Source: Segetibacter sp. (GTDB taxonomy: Bacteria; Bacteroidota; Bacteroidia; Chitinophagales; Chitinophagaceae). Taken from it: a stretch of 40,464 nucleotides of DNA. The stretch is from contig JAQBNO010000118.1 in the NCBI GenBank assembly GCA_028288485.1, positions 1-40,464 of the forward strand, read 5' to 3'. This document shows, piece after piece, positions 22,857 through 32,781 of the stretch. A model generated the notes under the pieces. It saw only the letters and a program-made list of their open reading frames with translations. It did no database searches and was not told the DNA's origin. Every line of letters begins with the position of its first letter. The stretch's first letter is position 1. The position numbers were made by a program, and so were the translations under genes.

Positions 22857-24878
22857 ATGGAAATACCGGTTCAAAACTATCCTTACAAATTCATCGAAGG
22901 CGGGGGGGAAATGGGAGCATTAGCCCGTTCTTTCGACTGGTCAAAAACAAGTATTGGCACTCCTGATAAATGGCCGCAAAGCTTGCGCACTACGCTAAGT
23001 ATTATTCTTAATTCCCCATTCCCGATGTTTTTATGGTGGGGACCGGAGCTAATTCAGTTTTACAACGATGCTTATAGGCCAAGCCTGGGTCATAATGGTA
23101 AACATCCCGCAGCTTTAGGTCAAAAAGGAGAGGAATGCTGGCCCGAGATCTGGGACTTTTTGAAACCCAACATCCAAGAAGTATTTAACGAGGGTAAATC
23201 GGTCAAATACGAGGACCAGTTGGTGCCTATATTTCGGAACGGGAAAATAGAAGATGTGTATTGGACCTTTAGCTATAGCCCTGTAAAAAATGAAGACGGA
23301 AACGTGGTTGGCGTACTGGTGGTATGCAATGAAACCACGCGGCAGGTATCGCGATTTAGAAACCTGATAGAGCAGGCATCCGGCCCTATATTAATATTAA
23401 AGGGTGAAGACATGGTGCTTGAAGTGGCAAACCAGTCGACACTCGACCTTTGGAACGTCGGCCCCGACGCAATAGGAAAAACTTTCCTGGAGATTTTACC
23501 CGAAATGAAAGACCAGGTGTTCTTAAAGTTGCTTCAGGAGGTTTACATTAATGGTACAACACATTACGGCTATGATACGCCTGCCGTCTTTCACAGGAAG
23601 AACGGGGAGAAGGAAACTTGTTACTTCAACTTTGTATATCAGCCGTATAGGGAAGCGAACGAATCAATTTCGGGAGTTTTGGTTATAGCTACCGATGTAA
23701 CGGAAAAAGTGAATACTTCACGAAAAGTGGAAGAAAGTGAAGAAAGGGCAAGGCTTGCAGTAGCATCGTCGGAACTTGGAACTTTTGAAGTAAACCTGCT
23801 AACAAATGAAATTGTTGTATCTGAGCGTTTCAAACAGATCTATGGCGTTTCTGATCCCACAAAAAGATCAAATTTCATTTCCGCTATTCACCCCGACGAT
23901 TTACGAATAAGAGACGAGGCGTATAAAGCAGCATTCAAAACAGGCAAATTAGAATATGAGGGAAGGGTTATATGGGAAGATAAATCGGAGTATTGGGTAA
24001 GAGTTAAAGCCAGTATATTTTTTGATGAGAACCGCATACCTGTAAGACTGATCGGCGTAGCCCAGGATATTACAGAACAAAAGCTGTTTGCAGAAGAGTT
24101 AACGAGGAAAGTAGAAGAAAGAACAAAAGCGTTCGAAGATGCAAATAAAAAGCTCAAACGATCTAACGAGGAATTAGAGCAGTTTGCGTATGTAGCTTCA
24201 CACGATTTGCAGGAGCCATTAAGAAAAATCCATCTTTTCTCGCATGAGTTATTAAAGCATTTTTCGGCAAATGATAACGCAAGAAAGTATGCAGAAAAAG
24301 TGTGCGAGTCGTCTACCCGCATGGCAGGCCTGATTAAAGACCTGTTGGAATATTCACGTATTAGTGAAACCGAAAAGAGTGAGGGTGAGGTAAATCTAAA
24401 TACCATTATTAAAAACGTGCTTTCGGATTACGAAATATTGATCGCCCACAAAAAGGCAGTAGTACAAATTGGTGAACTGGAATCAATAATAGGAGTTCCG
24501 TTACAAATGAACCAATTGTTTTATAATCTAATTGGTAATGCATTGAAATTTTCAAAGGAGGACGTCCCCCCGCTAATTCGTATAAAAGGTGAAAAACTAA
24601 GTTTAGAAAAAAGAAGAAGCTTAAACGAATTACAAGAGCTGGAAGACTATTATGAAATAACGGTGCAGGATAACGGCATAGGGTTTAACCCCAAGTATGC
24701 AGACAGGATCTTTACTATTTTTCAACGTCTAAACCATAGTACTACATATGGTGGTTATGGTATAGGACTGGCCCTTTGTAAAAAAATAGTGGATTCTCAC
24801 AAAGGGTTGATATACGCTGAAGGAAAAGTATTGGAAGGTGCCACCTTTACTATTATACTTCCCTGTCAGAGAGATTGA
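22857..24878 (+). CDS. PAS-domain sensor histidine kinase
   Basis: The 673-residue protein is a soluble hybrid-less sensor kinase. PAS-like domains occupy roughly residues 15-160, 165-280 and 290-410 (the last ends in LIGVAQDITEQKLFAEEL). A short coiled coil (about 415-440) leads to a HisKA domain with QFAYVASHDLQEPLRK, in which His449 is the phosphorylation site. The ATPase domain has the N box QLFYNLIGNALKFSK, G1 DNGIGF and G2 GGYGIGLALCKKIVDSH. No transmembrane helix is visible, so the sensor is cytoplasmic. There is no adjacent response regulator; the nearest is 11 kb away at 35567. The ligand is unknown. Confidence 0.93.
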   Translation: MEIPVQNYPYKFIEGGGEMGALARSFDWSKTSIGTPDKWPQSLRTTLSIILNSPFPMFLWWGPELIQFYNDAYRPSLGHNGKHPAALGQKGEECWPEIWDFLKPNIQEVFNEGKSVKYEDQLVPIFRNGKIEDVYWTFSYSPVKNEDGNVVGVLVVCNETTRQVSRFRNLIEQASGPILILKGEDMVLEVANQSTLDLWNVGPDAIGKTFLEILPEMKDQVFLKLLQEVYINGTTHYGYDTPAVFHRKNGEKETCYFNFVYQPYREANESISGVLVIATDVTEKVNTSRKVEESEERARLAVASSELGTFEVNLLTNEIVVSERFKQIYGVSDPTKRSNFISAIHPDDLRIRDEAYKAAFKTGKLEYEGRVIWEDKSEYWVRVKASIFFDENRIPVRLIGVAQDITEQKLFAEELTRKVEERTKAFEDANKKLKRSNEELEQFAYVASHDLQEPLRKIHLFSHELLKHFSANDNARKYAEKVCESSTRMAGLIKDLLEYSRISETEKSEGEVNLNTIIKNVLSDYEILIAHKKAVVQIGELESIIGVPLQMNQLFYNLIGNALKFSKEDVPPLIRIKGEKLSLEKRRSLNELQELEDYYEITVQDNGIGFNPKYADRIFTIFQRLNHSTTYGGYGIGLALCKKIVDSHKGLIYAEGKVLEGATFTIILPCQRD

Positions 24879-24904
24879 CGAACATTGCACGGTTCCGAAA
24901 AAAG

Positions 24905-26251
24905 TTATTTTTTCACCTTCGCCGTCACTACCCTCCATAAAATACCGGGATAAAACAGGGAAGCCGGCGGCTTTAACAACCCCATTACTTTTAAAAAAGC
25001 AGCACAAACCACTTCATCTGTAATACTGGCCAGGTGTATACGTTCAATATATTTATTTACCAGGTTTATCCCGAATGGCCGGTTACCGGTTGTTTCAGGA
25101 AACCGAAAATCTTCCCCCGTTGCCATCAGCCAAATCCGGTCAATTATTTTTGCTGTCCTTTTAAAATACGTTTTCGTCAACTCCCTTCCGGCTATTTTTT
25201 CATTCAGTAGTTTATCCAGCTCTACCGACTGTAAAGCTGCAGAAGTCATTCCCTGGCCGTAAATAGGGTTAAAACTTGTAATCGCATCGCCCAAAACGAG
25301 GTAACCTGAAGGAAATCGTGAGAACCTTTCATAGTGCCTTCTTACGCTCGATGAAAACTTATACTGAATTAATTCAGATAAAGGCTCACTTCTACTAACA
25401 ATGTCATAGATATCCTTGTGCGGCAGGCTATTCACAAACTCCAGGTAACCTTTTTCATCCAAAGGAGCATTTTCGCCATGCCATCCACCAACAGTTACCA
25501 TCCACCTGTTACCTTCAACCGCAAAGACTGCCCCCGACCGCTTTTCATGTGGAGGTCGGGGTGAGCAATAGATCCAGTTTTTCCCAAGAGGATCATCGGG
25601 GTCGCGTTTGTATAACCTTGTCGTATACCCTACATTAACCTTCACTTCACTCGCCTGTGTTTCTCCGTATCCCATTTCTTTCAGCCACTGCGGCGAGCGC
25701 GACCCGCGACCGGTAGCATCAACAACCAGGTCGCTGGCGATGAATGAAGTATCACCCCTTCCCTTTCCTTCTGCAGTAACCCCTGTTACTTCAAGCCGGT
25801 CTTCAGAAGTTATTAGTTGCTTTACACTTGTATTATCAACCAGGTTAACATTTGGTAAAGCAAGTACCCTTTCCCTTACGAGATGCTCCAATAATGGACG
25901 GGTTATTCCAATAGCTTCAATACCTATTACAAATCGCTTTTTAAATCCTCCATACGAATACCAATTCATCGATTCTGCAAAATCAACCACACTTGCCCCA
26001 TGGTCAACCATTTCCTGTTGCAGGCCCGGAAAGTATTTTAAAATGATCTCAAGTCCGGATGGAAGCAATCCGTGCAGGTGGCTGGTATGACCTTGCCCTT
26101 TCCTCGATCCGGCAACCCTGTGAACCACATCTTTCTCAATAATAGTCACCTTTTCAAAATGATTACTCAGCACCCTTGCAGTTAGTAATCCACCCATGCT
26201 TGCACCTACTACAATAGCATGTTTCCTTTTATTTACACCAGGTGAACGCAT
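24905..26251 (-). CDS. FAD-dependent monooxygenase-like oxidoreductase
   Basis: The 448-residue flavoprotein has an N-terminal Rossmann motif for FAD (KHAIVVGASMGGLLTARVL, G-x-S-x-G-G form), the strand-end acidic residues in VTIIEKD, a G-R-G-S-R-S segment after LVVDATG, and the second FAD motif YLVLGDAITSFNPIYGQGMT. This combination fits the group A monooxygenase / geranylgeranyl reductase-like class. The substrate is unknown. Its gene converges on the histidine kinase, with 26 bp between stops; a weak A/T hairpin (24897-24914) overlaps its end. Start MRSPGVNKRKHAIVV at 26251 is reasonable. Confidence 0.87.
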   Translation of the reverse strand: MRSPGVNKRKHAIVVGASMGGLLTARVLSNHFEKVTIIEKDVVHRVAGSRKGQGHTSHLHGLLPSGLEIILKYFPGLQQEMVDHGASVVDFAESMNWYSYGGFKKRFVIGIEAIGITRPLLEHLVRERVLALPNVNLVDNTSVKQLITSEDRLEVTGVTAEGKGRGDTSFIASDLVVDATGRGSRSPQWLKEMGYGETQASEVKVNVGYTTRLYKRDPDDPLGKNWIYCSPRPPHEKRSGAVFAVEGNRWMVTVGGWHGENAPLDEKGYLEFVNSLPHKDIYDIVSRSEPLSELIQYKFSSSVRRHYERFSRFPSGYLVLGDAITSFNPIYGQGMTSAALQSVELDKLLNEKIAGRELTKTYFKRTAKIIDRIWLMATGEDFRFPETTGNRPFGINLVNKYIERIHLASITDEVVCAAFLKVMGLLKPPASLFYPGILWRVVTAKVKK

Positions 26252-26431
26252 AAATACTGTTTAAGGTGATCTTTAAATTTATGCATTAAAAATTGCTATT
26301 CTATCAACAAATATTTTTACTCCCTCCAATAATACTATTACGGCATTACCAGCGTGTTTGAATAGAATTTCGACTATTCAATTTTAAAAAAGACGCAGAT
26401 TAACTTTTAAAACTTACTTTTAAAATAAAAA

Positions 26432-27355
26432 ATGCATCCAGATATAACCAGGAGAAAGTTTTTATTCCAGTTCGGTTTTACGATAGCTGCAATCCCTTTT
26501 TTTTCGTGTAAGACTACAAAAAATTCCGGCTCCGGGGCAGTTCCGGGTTTACAATTAGGATACTCTGCAATTACGTGGGGCGGCAACGATGTGCAGGCTA
26601 TTAAAGACATTGCCGCGTTAGGATTCAAAGGCGTTCAACTTCGATCGAATATACTTAAGGAATATGGTTCGAAGCCCCAGGAAATCAAGGCGCTGCTCCG
26701 GCAGTATCATTTAGACGTACCTATGTTCTCCAGTGGAAATGCGAACATCAACACCGGCAACGATGAAGCCGTCATCAAAACACACGTTGACAATGCTACC
26801 TTCGTTAAGGCGATTGGTGGCAAAAATATGCAGGTGACCAATTCTTCCCGTCCAAAACAAGGCAATCCAACCACAGAGGACCTTCAAAAGTATGGCAGGT
26901 TAATTAACGAGGTTGGAAAAAGGACCCGTGACATGGGAGTACAAACACACTATCACAATCATATGGGGCAATTAGGGCAAACGACTGAAGAAGTTCAGAT
27001 CATACTTGAAAATTGCGACAGCAATAATGTCAGGCTGTTGTTAGATGTTGCACACTACCACCAGGGTGGCGGAGACGCAGTAAAAGCAATTGATCAATAC
27101 AAAAGTCGTATTGATGCTTTGCATTTGAAAGATGTGCGTCCTAAACCAGGTGCCGATCCTGAAGCTTATACGTTTGTAGAATTGGGCCAGGGAAAAGTCG
27201 ATCTTCCCGGTATTTTTAAAGCTCTCAGCAATATCAATTTTAAAGGTTGGGGCATTGTAGAACTTGACTCCGTTCCCGCCAAAGAAAAATCTCCGGTACA
27301 GTGCGCCAACATTTCCAAATCATATCTTACCTCGCAGGGTATTGAATTTAATTGA
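26432..27355 (+). CDS. Exported sugar phosphate isomerase/epimerase-like TIM-barrel protein
   Basis: The 307-residue protein has a Tat-type N-terminus (T-R-R-K-F-L at residues 6-11, hydrophobic stretch, then F-F-S-C at 23-26), so it may be a Tat-exported lipoprotein anchored at Cys26. The mature part is an AP endonuclease 2 / xylose isomerase-like barrel: LQLGYSAITWGGNDVQAIKD, GVQTHYHNHMGQLG, VRLLLDVAHYHQGG and LHLKDVRPKPGADPE contain the likely metal-binding His, Asp and Glu. Family members isomerise or epimerise sugars or inositols; the substrate is unknown. Nearby carbohydrate enzymes are consistent with a sugar role. The gene is divergent from the FAD oxidoreductase. Confidence 0.85.
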   Translation: MHPDITRRKFLFQFGFTIAAIPFFSCKTTKNSGSGAVPGLQLGYSAITWGGNDVQAIKDIAALGFKGVQLRSNILKEYGSKPQEIKALLRQYHLDVPMFSSGNANINTGNDEAVIKTHVDNATFVKAIGGKNMQVTNSSRPKQGNPTTEDLQKYGRLINEVGKRTRDMGVQTHYHNHMGQLGQTTEEVQIILENCDSNNVRLLLDVAHYHQGGGDAVKAIDQYKSRIDALHLKDVRPKPGADPEAYTFVELGQGKVDLPGIFKALSNINFKGWGIVELDSVPAKEKSPVQCANISKSYLTSQGIEFN

Positions 27356-27399
27356 GCAAAGACGCTGCAAGGACCTGTTTAGCAGATCTTTTTTGAATA

Positions 27400-27460
27400 T
27401 TTTTTGGTACCCGGCAGTTGTAACTCCGTTGATACTAACGTTGCGTCGCACTCTTGTACT
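27400..27460 (-). repeat. R1 dispersed repeat, copy 8 (short form, best preserved)
   Basis: The plus strand reads TTTTTTGGTACCCGGCAGTT, then a variable 17 bp, then AACGTTGCGTCGCACTCTTG followed by TACT. It shows the full short-form layout with both ends intact. The remaining intergenic sequence 27461-27854 shows no gene; a small GGCCTG-AAAGAA-CAGGCC hairpin lies at 27621-27638. Confidence 0.85.
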
Positions 27461-27854
27461 GATTCAATAAACTGAACGACCACGCGATGCGAACAGCTAC
27501 ATTCATTGAATGTTACGGTAAAATGTTACAGCAAATTACAGCCGCCGTGGTCTATAAAAAGGGACTGTCAGGATTGACAACTGAAAAATCTGCTGAAATT
27601 TAAAAGATGTATAACCTGAAGGCCTGAAAGAACAGGCCGCGCGATGTTGTAATGATTGTATTTTAAACAAATACTACTTCGATTCCAGCTTCAACGCAGC
27701 ATGTTCGCGGAATTGTAACTGCTTTTATTAAATCTTGTCCGCACAATCCCCAAAGAATTTTTGCTTCTTTTTATCCATCAGTAGCTCGTGCGGACAAGAA
27801 AAAATAAAAAAAATATTCCCATTATTAAAACCTGGAAACTGGAAGCTTTCGGCA

Positions 27855-28103
27855 TTAATTGATGGGACTGTATTCGTTATCTGCTATTGTATTGTGAACA
27901 TCCATACTGATCTCGTCAAACCAATTAGGCAAATCCTCAGTCTTCTTTACTCGCCACATGTTTGTTTCATCCCTCGCCAATAGAAATTTCTTCCCTTCGG
28001 CTTTTTCTCCATCCTTCGTGATAACATTATAATGCACGGGATACAACAACCGGTTAAATTCTAGTTTGTGGCCGTGAAGTGTTTTATAAAACGTTTGTTT
28101 CAT
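27855..28103 (-). CDS. Small conserved-looking protein, unknown function
   Basis: The 82-residue, hydrophilic protein starts MKQTFYKTLHGHKLEFNRLL and later has the aromatic MWRVKKTEDLPNWFDEIS. No signal peptide or membrane segment is seen. It has the composition of a real soluble protein, with balanced charged and aromatic residues, and no competing frame. No domain was recognised. The 28104-28544 region beyond its start is AT-rich with no gene. Confidence 0.55.
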   Translation of the reverse strand: MKQTFYKTLHGHKLEFNRLLYPVHYNVITKDGEKAEGKKFLLARDETNMWRVKKTEDLPNWFDEISMDVHNTIADNEYSPIN

Positions 28104-28544
28104 AAGAAATCGTTTTAGTTCATAGAAAATAGAATTGGAGACACAAGATTTAAAAAAGAAATTAAAAAGTCAACAACGGGAGAACATTAATTTGACTTTA
28201 AAATAATAATGTGGAACAATTAGAAGGCTGGAATCAATTGACATATTTGTTTGTTTTAAAGTTGAATTAAAATATCAATATGTAACAATCGCTCGCTGTG
28301 GGGAATCGAGAAATCAAATATAATATTTCCATTGAAGCCTACATAATTTGCAGACTGATTTTTTTAAAACCCGTTTAATTATATTAACTTTTTTAACAAT
28401 CTCTTAATCGGGCAAGCTTAGCCTTAAGGTTAAACAGTTGAACACCGGGATAAGAGAAAAAGGTGTGGTCTACCCGTCGAAAAAGTAGCGGTGAAAGTAG
28501 TTGGCTTACTTTTTTAGCTCCAGGTAAAACATATAAATCAGACA
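28104..28544. other. AT-rich intergenic region without a gene (441 bp)
   Basis: This is the divergent gap between the 82-residue protein gene and the aldo/keto reductase gene. Six-frame reading shows only short open stretches. TACTTTTT near 28507 is one mismatch from TAnnTTTG and might be part of the aldo/keto reductase promoter. No repeat of the R1 family is present. Confidence 0.5.
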
Positions 28545-29591
28545 ATGGAATACAGACAATTAGGAAATGCGGGTTTAAGGGTGCCGGTATTAAGTTTTGG
28601 TACAGCAACCTTTGGGGGCGGAAATAAATTTTTTAAAGCCTGGGGAAACACCGAAGTTAAAGAAGCCTCGCAGATGGTAAATCTTTGCCTCGATGCCGGC
28701 GTAAATCTTTTCGATACTTCCAATGTATATTCCGATGGAGTTTCAGAGGAAATACTGGGAAAAGCAGTTTCGGAATTAAGGGATAAAGTATTGATCTCCA
28801 CCAAGGCTACTTTCCCCATGTCTGACAAAGTAAATGATTATGGCTCTTCACGTCTTCACCTGGTTAAAGCCTGCGAAGACAGCCTGAAGCGACTGGGAAC
28901 AGACTATATTGACATTTACCACATGCATGGCTTCGATGCCAACACGCCGGTTGAAGAAACCCTGAAAGCACTGGACAACCTGGTGCAAAGCGGGAAGGTG
29001 CGCTATATTGCCTGCTCCAACTTTTCGGGCTGGCACTTAATGAAATCACTTTCCGTTTCTGACCGTTATGGCTGGTCTAAATATATTGCTCACCAGGCCT
29101 ACTATTCGCTGGTTAACCGCGACTTCGAATGGGAACTAATGCCTTTAGGTATAGACCAGAAAATTGGCACTATTGTCTGGAGTCCTTTAGCAAGTGGAAT
29201 GCTAAGCGGCAAATACCGGCGTGACCGACCAATGCCTGAAAATGCAAGAGTAGCGCAGGGAGGAAGCCCTGTTCCAGCGGATACAATAGACAAAGAACGG
29301 TTGTATAACATCGTTGACAAACTGGAGGAGGTGGCAGAAGAAACCGGGAAAACAGCTGCGCAGGTATCGCTTAACTGGCTTTTGCAGAGGCCTACTGTTG
29401 CCAACATTATTGTTGGTGCCAGAAACGAAGAACAGCTTAAACAAAACCTGGGTGCAGTAGGCTGGAATTTAACGTTAGAACAGGTGAAAAAACTGGACGA
29501 GGTTAGTGAAGTTTACCCCGCTTATCCTTATTGGCACCAACGACAGTTTCCTATGCTCGGAGCTGCGCCGAAATTATATGGTAACAGCTAA
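28545..29591 (+). CDS. Aldo/keto reductase
   Basis: The 348-residue TIM-barrel oxidoreductase has the AKR tetrad: Asp and Tyr in NLFDTSNVYSDGVSEEILG, Lys in VLISTKATF, and His in DIYHMHGFDANTP. The NADPH-binding C-terminal region (IIVGARNEEQLKQNLGAVGW) is intact. It resembles the YajO/general stress protein 69 branch (MEYRQLGNAGLRVPVLSFGT start). These enzymes reduce carbonyls with NADPH in the cytoplasm. It lies at the left edge of the rhamnogalacturonan enzyme block and could process released sugars, but this is inference from position. The CE12 gene converges on it. Confidence 0.93.
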   Translation: MEYRQLGNAGLRVPVLSFGTATFGGGNKFFKAWGNTEVKEASQMVNLCLDAGVNLFDTSNVYSDGVSEEILGKAVSELRDKVLISTKATFPMSDKVNDYGSSRLHLVKACEDSLKRLGTDYIDIYHMHGFDANTPVEETLKALDNLVQSGKVRYIACSNFSGWHLMKSLSVSDRYGWSKYIAHQAYYSLVNRDFEWELMPLGIDQKIGTIVWSPLASGMLSGKYRRDRPMPENARVAQGGSPVPADTIDKERLYNIVDKLEEVAEETGKTAAQVSLNWLLQRPTVANIIVGARNEEQLKQNLGAVGWNLTLEQVKKLDEVSEVYPAYPYWHQRQFPMLGAAPKLYGNS

Positions 29592-29738
29592 ATGCTTAAA
29601 AAGCAGCAGATAATCATCATTTTTCTAGTAATCCATGGTGTGCCATCTGCTGTTTTGAAGTTAATCCGAATCTTGGCGCCAGTAAGTGATAAGGGCCGGT
29701 TTTTCTCTTCAATTTTGTTGCACTATCTCAATACCAAC

Positions 29739-30536
29739 TCACCTTACATACCTATCCAGTTTACCTGGTTTGATTCTTTTTAATTCAGCTACTACCAGCG
29801 CGGCATTCAGCTTTGCTCCTTCCAGGTTGGTATGTGTATGGTCGGCTGGGAAGAAAGGCTTCACAGCCGGGGTGCCCAAACCTTCATATTTAGCAGCAAC
29901 TATATTATTGAGGTCAATAAAGAAAGCCCCTTCAGCTTTTGCGGTTTGCTGTGCCCACGTGGAGTAGCTTCCTTCAGCCCGTTCTACTTTTCCATCTTTC
30001 CATTCATTCCGCGGTATAGGTGAACAAACAATAGGAATAGCACCTTTTGACTTCGTATCCCTGATATACTTTCTCATATAATACCCAAACGTATATACCA
30101 CTTCCTGCTTTTTAGTTATTGGGTTATATATTTCTTTAAATTCATTACCGATACCTTTTATTGAACCGCGGGCACGGGCAGTATCGTCTAAAGCTCCTCC
30201 ATCGTTGTGGCCAAACTGCATGATGACATAATCTCCTTTCCTAAGGTTTGCCATTATTTTATCCCATCGCCCTTCTGTAATAAACGTTCGGCTGCTACGT
30301 CCTCCGATTGCATGATTTTGGACAGTAATTTTTGCTGTGTCAAAATAATCAGCAATAAAACTACCCCAACCCCATTGCTGGTTCTTGCCCGTACCGTCGC
30401 CATTTTTCACTGTGGAGTCTCCTATTATATAGAATACCGGCCTTTCAACTTCGGTTACGAGCTTAGTTGTAGTACAGGAGGCAAGCAAAGTAAGCAAGGT
30501 ATATAGCCCGATCTTATTATAGTTTCTCTTCTGCAT
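29739..30536 (-). CDS. Rhamnogalacturonan acetylesterase (CE12, SGNH hydrolase), lipoprotein
   Basis: The 265-residue protein has a lipoprotein signal with lipobox L-A-S-C (Cys21) and an SGNH hydrolase domain. The nucleophile block YIIGDSTVKNGDG has Ser41, block II is HAIGGRSSRTFITEGRW, block III is YVIMQFGHNDGG (G-H-N-D), and the catalytic Asp/His lie in FPADHTHTNLEG. This arrangement is that of CE12 enzymes, which remove acetyl groups from rhamnogalacturonan I. It follows the PL11 lyase gene on the same strand (36 bp gap), so the two probably form an operon and act together at the cell envelope. Confidence 0.92.
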   Translation of the reverse strand: MQKRNYNKIGLYTLLTLLASCTTTKLVTEVERPVFYIIGDSTVKNGDGTGKNQQWGWGSFIADYFDTAKITVQNHAIGGRSSRTFITEGRWDKIMANLRKGDYVIMQFGHNDGGALDDTARARGSIKGIGNEFKEIYNPITKKQEVVYTFGYYMRKYIRDTKSKGAIPIVCSPIPRNEWKDGKVERAEGSYSTWAQQTAKAEGAFFIDLNNIVAAKYEGLGTPAVKPFFPADHTHTNLEGAKLNAALVVAELKRIKPGKLDRYVR

Positions 30537-30572
30537 ATTGTAAGTATTATTTTTCGTACACTTTTCGTCAGC

Positions 30573-32435
30573 TTATTTTCTTCTTGCCCCCGACTTTTGG
30601 ACAGCGGGGACAATTTTTGGTACTGGTGGTTGTTTCATATCTTCTCCCATGTAAAAGCTCAGGTGCGGTGGCTGATTATATCCAACATTCTGCCAGGCTA
30701 TGCTTAACCGGTACTGGGGATCCTGCATCAGGGTATGCAAACGGTGGTGGGTGGGAATGGGGGTAGAGAATATTCTAAGTTCCTTATTATTATCTGCTCT
30801 AAAAACAACTTCTTCCCGCCAGTCTCCGAACAGATCTGCACTTAAAGCAGGGGTAGATTTAGTGCCATTATTTGATGTACAACCTTCGGCTGTAAACAAC
30901 CTCCCCCCGTTGTACTTGTCTATGTGGTTACCATCTAACAACTCCCTCGTAAGGTCGTCGTCCCACCAAATCAAAAAATTAGTGGAAACCGGGCTTTCAC
31001 CAATTCTTTTACCCTGCATATTGTACAATCCTTTCGAATCTGACCACCACATTTCAGCTCCCGGATTGTGTGCATCAATATTTTCTGCAACTCCTCGTCC
31101 CACATCGTGTTCCGGTGAGCCGCTGAAATAAACTTCTCCGGTTTTAGCATTATACAAAGCTACTCCCGGGCCTTTTGTATGTTCTTCTATTTCATGTACG
31201 CCAAAGACTTCGAGCCCTTGCCTTGACGGATCAAGATCACTTACATGCAATGCATCTCCGTGCCTTAAGCCCGTTGTAAATAATCCCTGCCCATTGTCAT
31301 CAACTACCATTGAACCGTATACAATTTCATCTTTGCCATCAGCATCAACATCTGCGACTGTCAGATTGTGATTCCCCTGTCCGGAATATGGATTTTTACC
31401 ATCCTTACTATCGAATACCCAACGCGAGGTAAGCTTTGAATCTCTCCAGTCCCAGGCGGCTAAAACACTTCTTCCGTAATACCCGCGGCACATAATAACA
31501 CTCGGCAACTTCCCGTCGAGGTAAGCAACACAAGCTAAAAACCGGTCTACCCGGTTGCCATTATTATCGGTTCCACCATTGCCGCCGGCACCGCCCCATC
31601 CATCTGTAGGATATCTTGAAGGAATGTAATGGGCGGTAGCCATGGCTGCACCTGTTTCACCACTAAAAATCGTAAAAAATTCAGGGCCGTCCAGTATCTT
31701 CCCATCCTTGTTCCTGTAGTCTTTCGAAGAGTCTCCAATCACCTTTCCTTTGCCGTCAATTGTTCCGTCTGCTGTTTTCATGGCCACTTCAGCCTTACCA
31801 TCGCCATCGAGATCATATACCACGAATTGAGTATAGTGCGCACCTTCACGTATGTTTTTGCCTAAGTTTATGGTCCATAGTATTGTGCCATCTAACTTAT
31901 ATGCCTGGAAAATGGGAGGATCAGTATAACCAACAGAACCGTTGTCACGCGACCTACCGGTTTGGTGCAATACAATTTCGTATTCTCCATCACCATCAAG
32001 GTCACCTGGCGAAGCATCATTCGGCGTGTAACCAACAGGCGTTTGCAGGGGAATAGACAAATATGGGAAGGTGCGAGGTTCGAGCATAAAAGGTTTGCTT
32101 GCTTTACCTTCCCTGCCATTTGCAACCGTTGTTACGAAGTAGGAACGCGCTGAAATTGTATCAGCAAGATCATCTGTAAAGTTTGTTCCTTTATCGAGTG
32201 GTTTTGTATTTAGCTTAACCGGTTTATTTGTAGCAATCGAACGATACAAGTTGAAGGTTATACGTGGCGATTCAGTTGCTAATAATCGCCAGCTTACAAA
32301 TACTTTACCTTCACCGGTGCGAATGGCTACCACTCCCCGGTCAAGATTCTCCATTACCCGTTGGGCAGTAGCGGGATGCATTAACAGCAGGAAAATAAAC
32401 AACAGATAACTTCTACCTATAAATGGCAAACCCAT
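30573..32435 (-). CDS. Rhamnogalacturonan lyase, PL11 family
   Basis: The 620-residue enzyme has a signal peptide (hydrophobic residues ~8-24, cleavage near T-A-Q) and then the PL11 start RVMENLDRGVVAIRTGEGKV. The fold is an eight-bladed propeller; several D-x-D-x-D-G calcium loops are visible (DLDGDGEYEI, DLDGDGKAEV, DVDADGKDEI). It cleaves the rhamnose-galacturonic acid backbone of pectin by beta-elimination. The final ~20 residues (QPPVPKIVPAVQKSGARRK) are a basic tail. The length fits the family. It is the first gene of a likely operon with the CE12 esterase. Confidence 0.95.
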   Translation of the reverse strand: MGLPFIGRSYLLFIFLLLMHPATAQRVMENLDRGVVAIRTGEGKVFVSWRLLATESPRITFNLYRSIATNKPVKLNTKPLDKGTNFTDDLADTISARSYFVTTVANGREGKASKPFMLEPRTFPYLSIPLQTPVGYTPNDASPGDLDGDGEYEIVLHQTGRSRDNGSVGYTDPPIFQAYKLDGTILWTINLGKNIREGAHYTQFVVYDLDGDGKAEVAMKTADGTIDGKGKVIGDSSKDYRNKDGKILDGPEFFTIFSGETGAAMATAHYIPSRYPTDGWGGAGGNGGTDNNGNRVDRFLACVAYLDGKLPSVIMCRGYYGRSVLAAWDWRDSKLTSRWVFDSKDGKNPYSGQGNHNLTVADVDADGKDEIVYGSMVVDDNGQGLFTTGLRHGDALHVSDLDPSRQGLEVFGVHEIEEHTKGPGVALYNAKTGEVYFSGSPEHDVGRGVAENIDAHNPGAEMWWSDSKGLYNMQGKRIGESPVSTNFLIWWDDDLTRELLDGNHIDKYNGGRLFTAEGCTSNNGTKSTPALSADLFGDWREEVVFRADNNKELRIFSTPIPTHHRLHTLMQDPQYRLSIAWQNVGYNQPPHLSFYMGEDMKQPPVPKIVPAVQKSGARRK

Positions 32436-32649
32436 AAAAATTATTTTTAGACTATTTATTTGTTAGTCACTTTACCTATTGATCAAACCTGGCTGACTGC
32501 CAGAAGTAATGTTCGGTTCTTATTTCAATGTTTCCTGCTACTGCGTGCTCAAAAAATAAAACAATAATTGAAAATAGCCTGTCGTAGTAAATGTTACAGG
32601 TGGCTCCTTTCCACTATTATCCCCGGAACCGCCCATACCCGTGTTAACA

Positions 32650-32708
32650 GTACAAGAGTGCGACGCAACGATGTTGCCAGTTGTTTTTAAGCCGGTACCC
32701 AAAAAAAA
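32650..32708 (+). repeat. R1 dispersed repeat, copy 9 (short form)
   Basis: The core GTACAAGAGTGCGACGCAAC starts at 32650, followed by GATG, then TTGCCAGTTGTTTTT and GCCGGTACCCAAAAAAAA. Both ends are well kept. It lies in the 346-bp gap between the sialate esterase end and the PL11 start. The remaining gap holds a protein-like minus-strand stretch (32538-32648; includes GMGGSGDNSGKEPPVTF) but no recognisable gene. Confidence 0.85.
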
Positions 32709-32781
32709 GGCGTTTTAAAAAGCGGACTCACAAACAGCATTCAGATATTCAACTTCAAAAAAAACTAAAAAGTCACGTTAT

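Noticed and set aside
24897-24914. GAAAAAA-GTTA-TTTTTTC hairpin between the histidine kinase and FAD oxidoreductase ends
   Set aside because: The stem is 7 bp and almost entirely A/T, overlaps the FAD gene end, and is too weak to call as a terminator.
29604-29652. Inverted arms CAGCAGAT and ATCTGCTG after the aldo/keto reductase gene
   Set aside because: The arms are only 8 bp with a 33-bp loop and no U-tract; likely chance.
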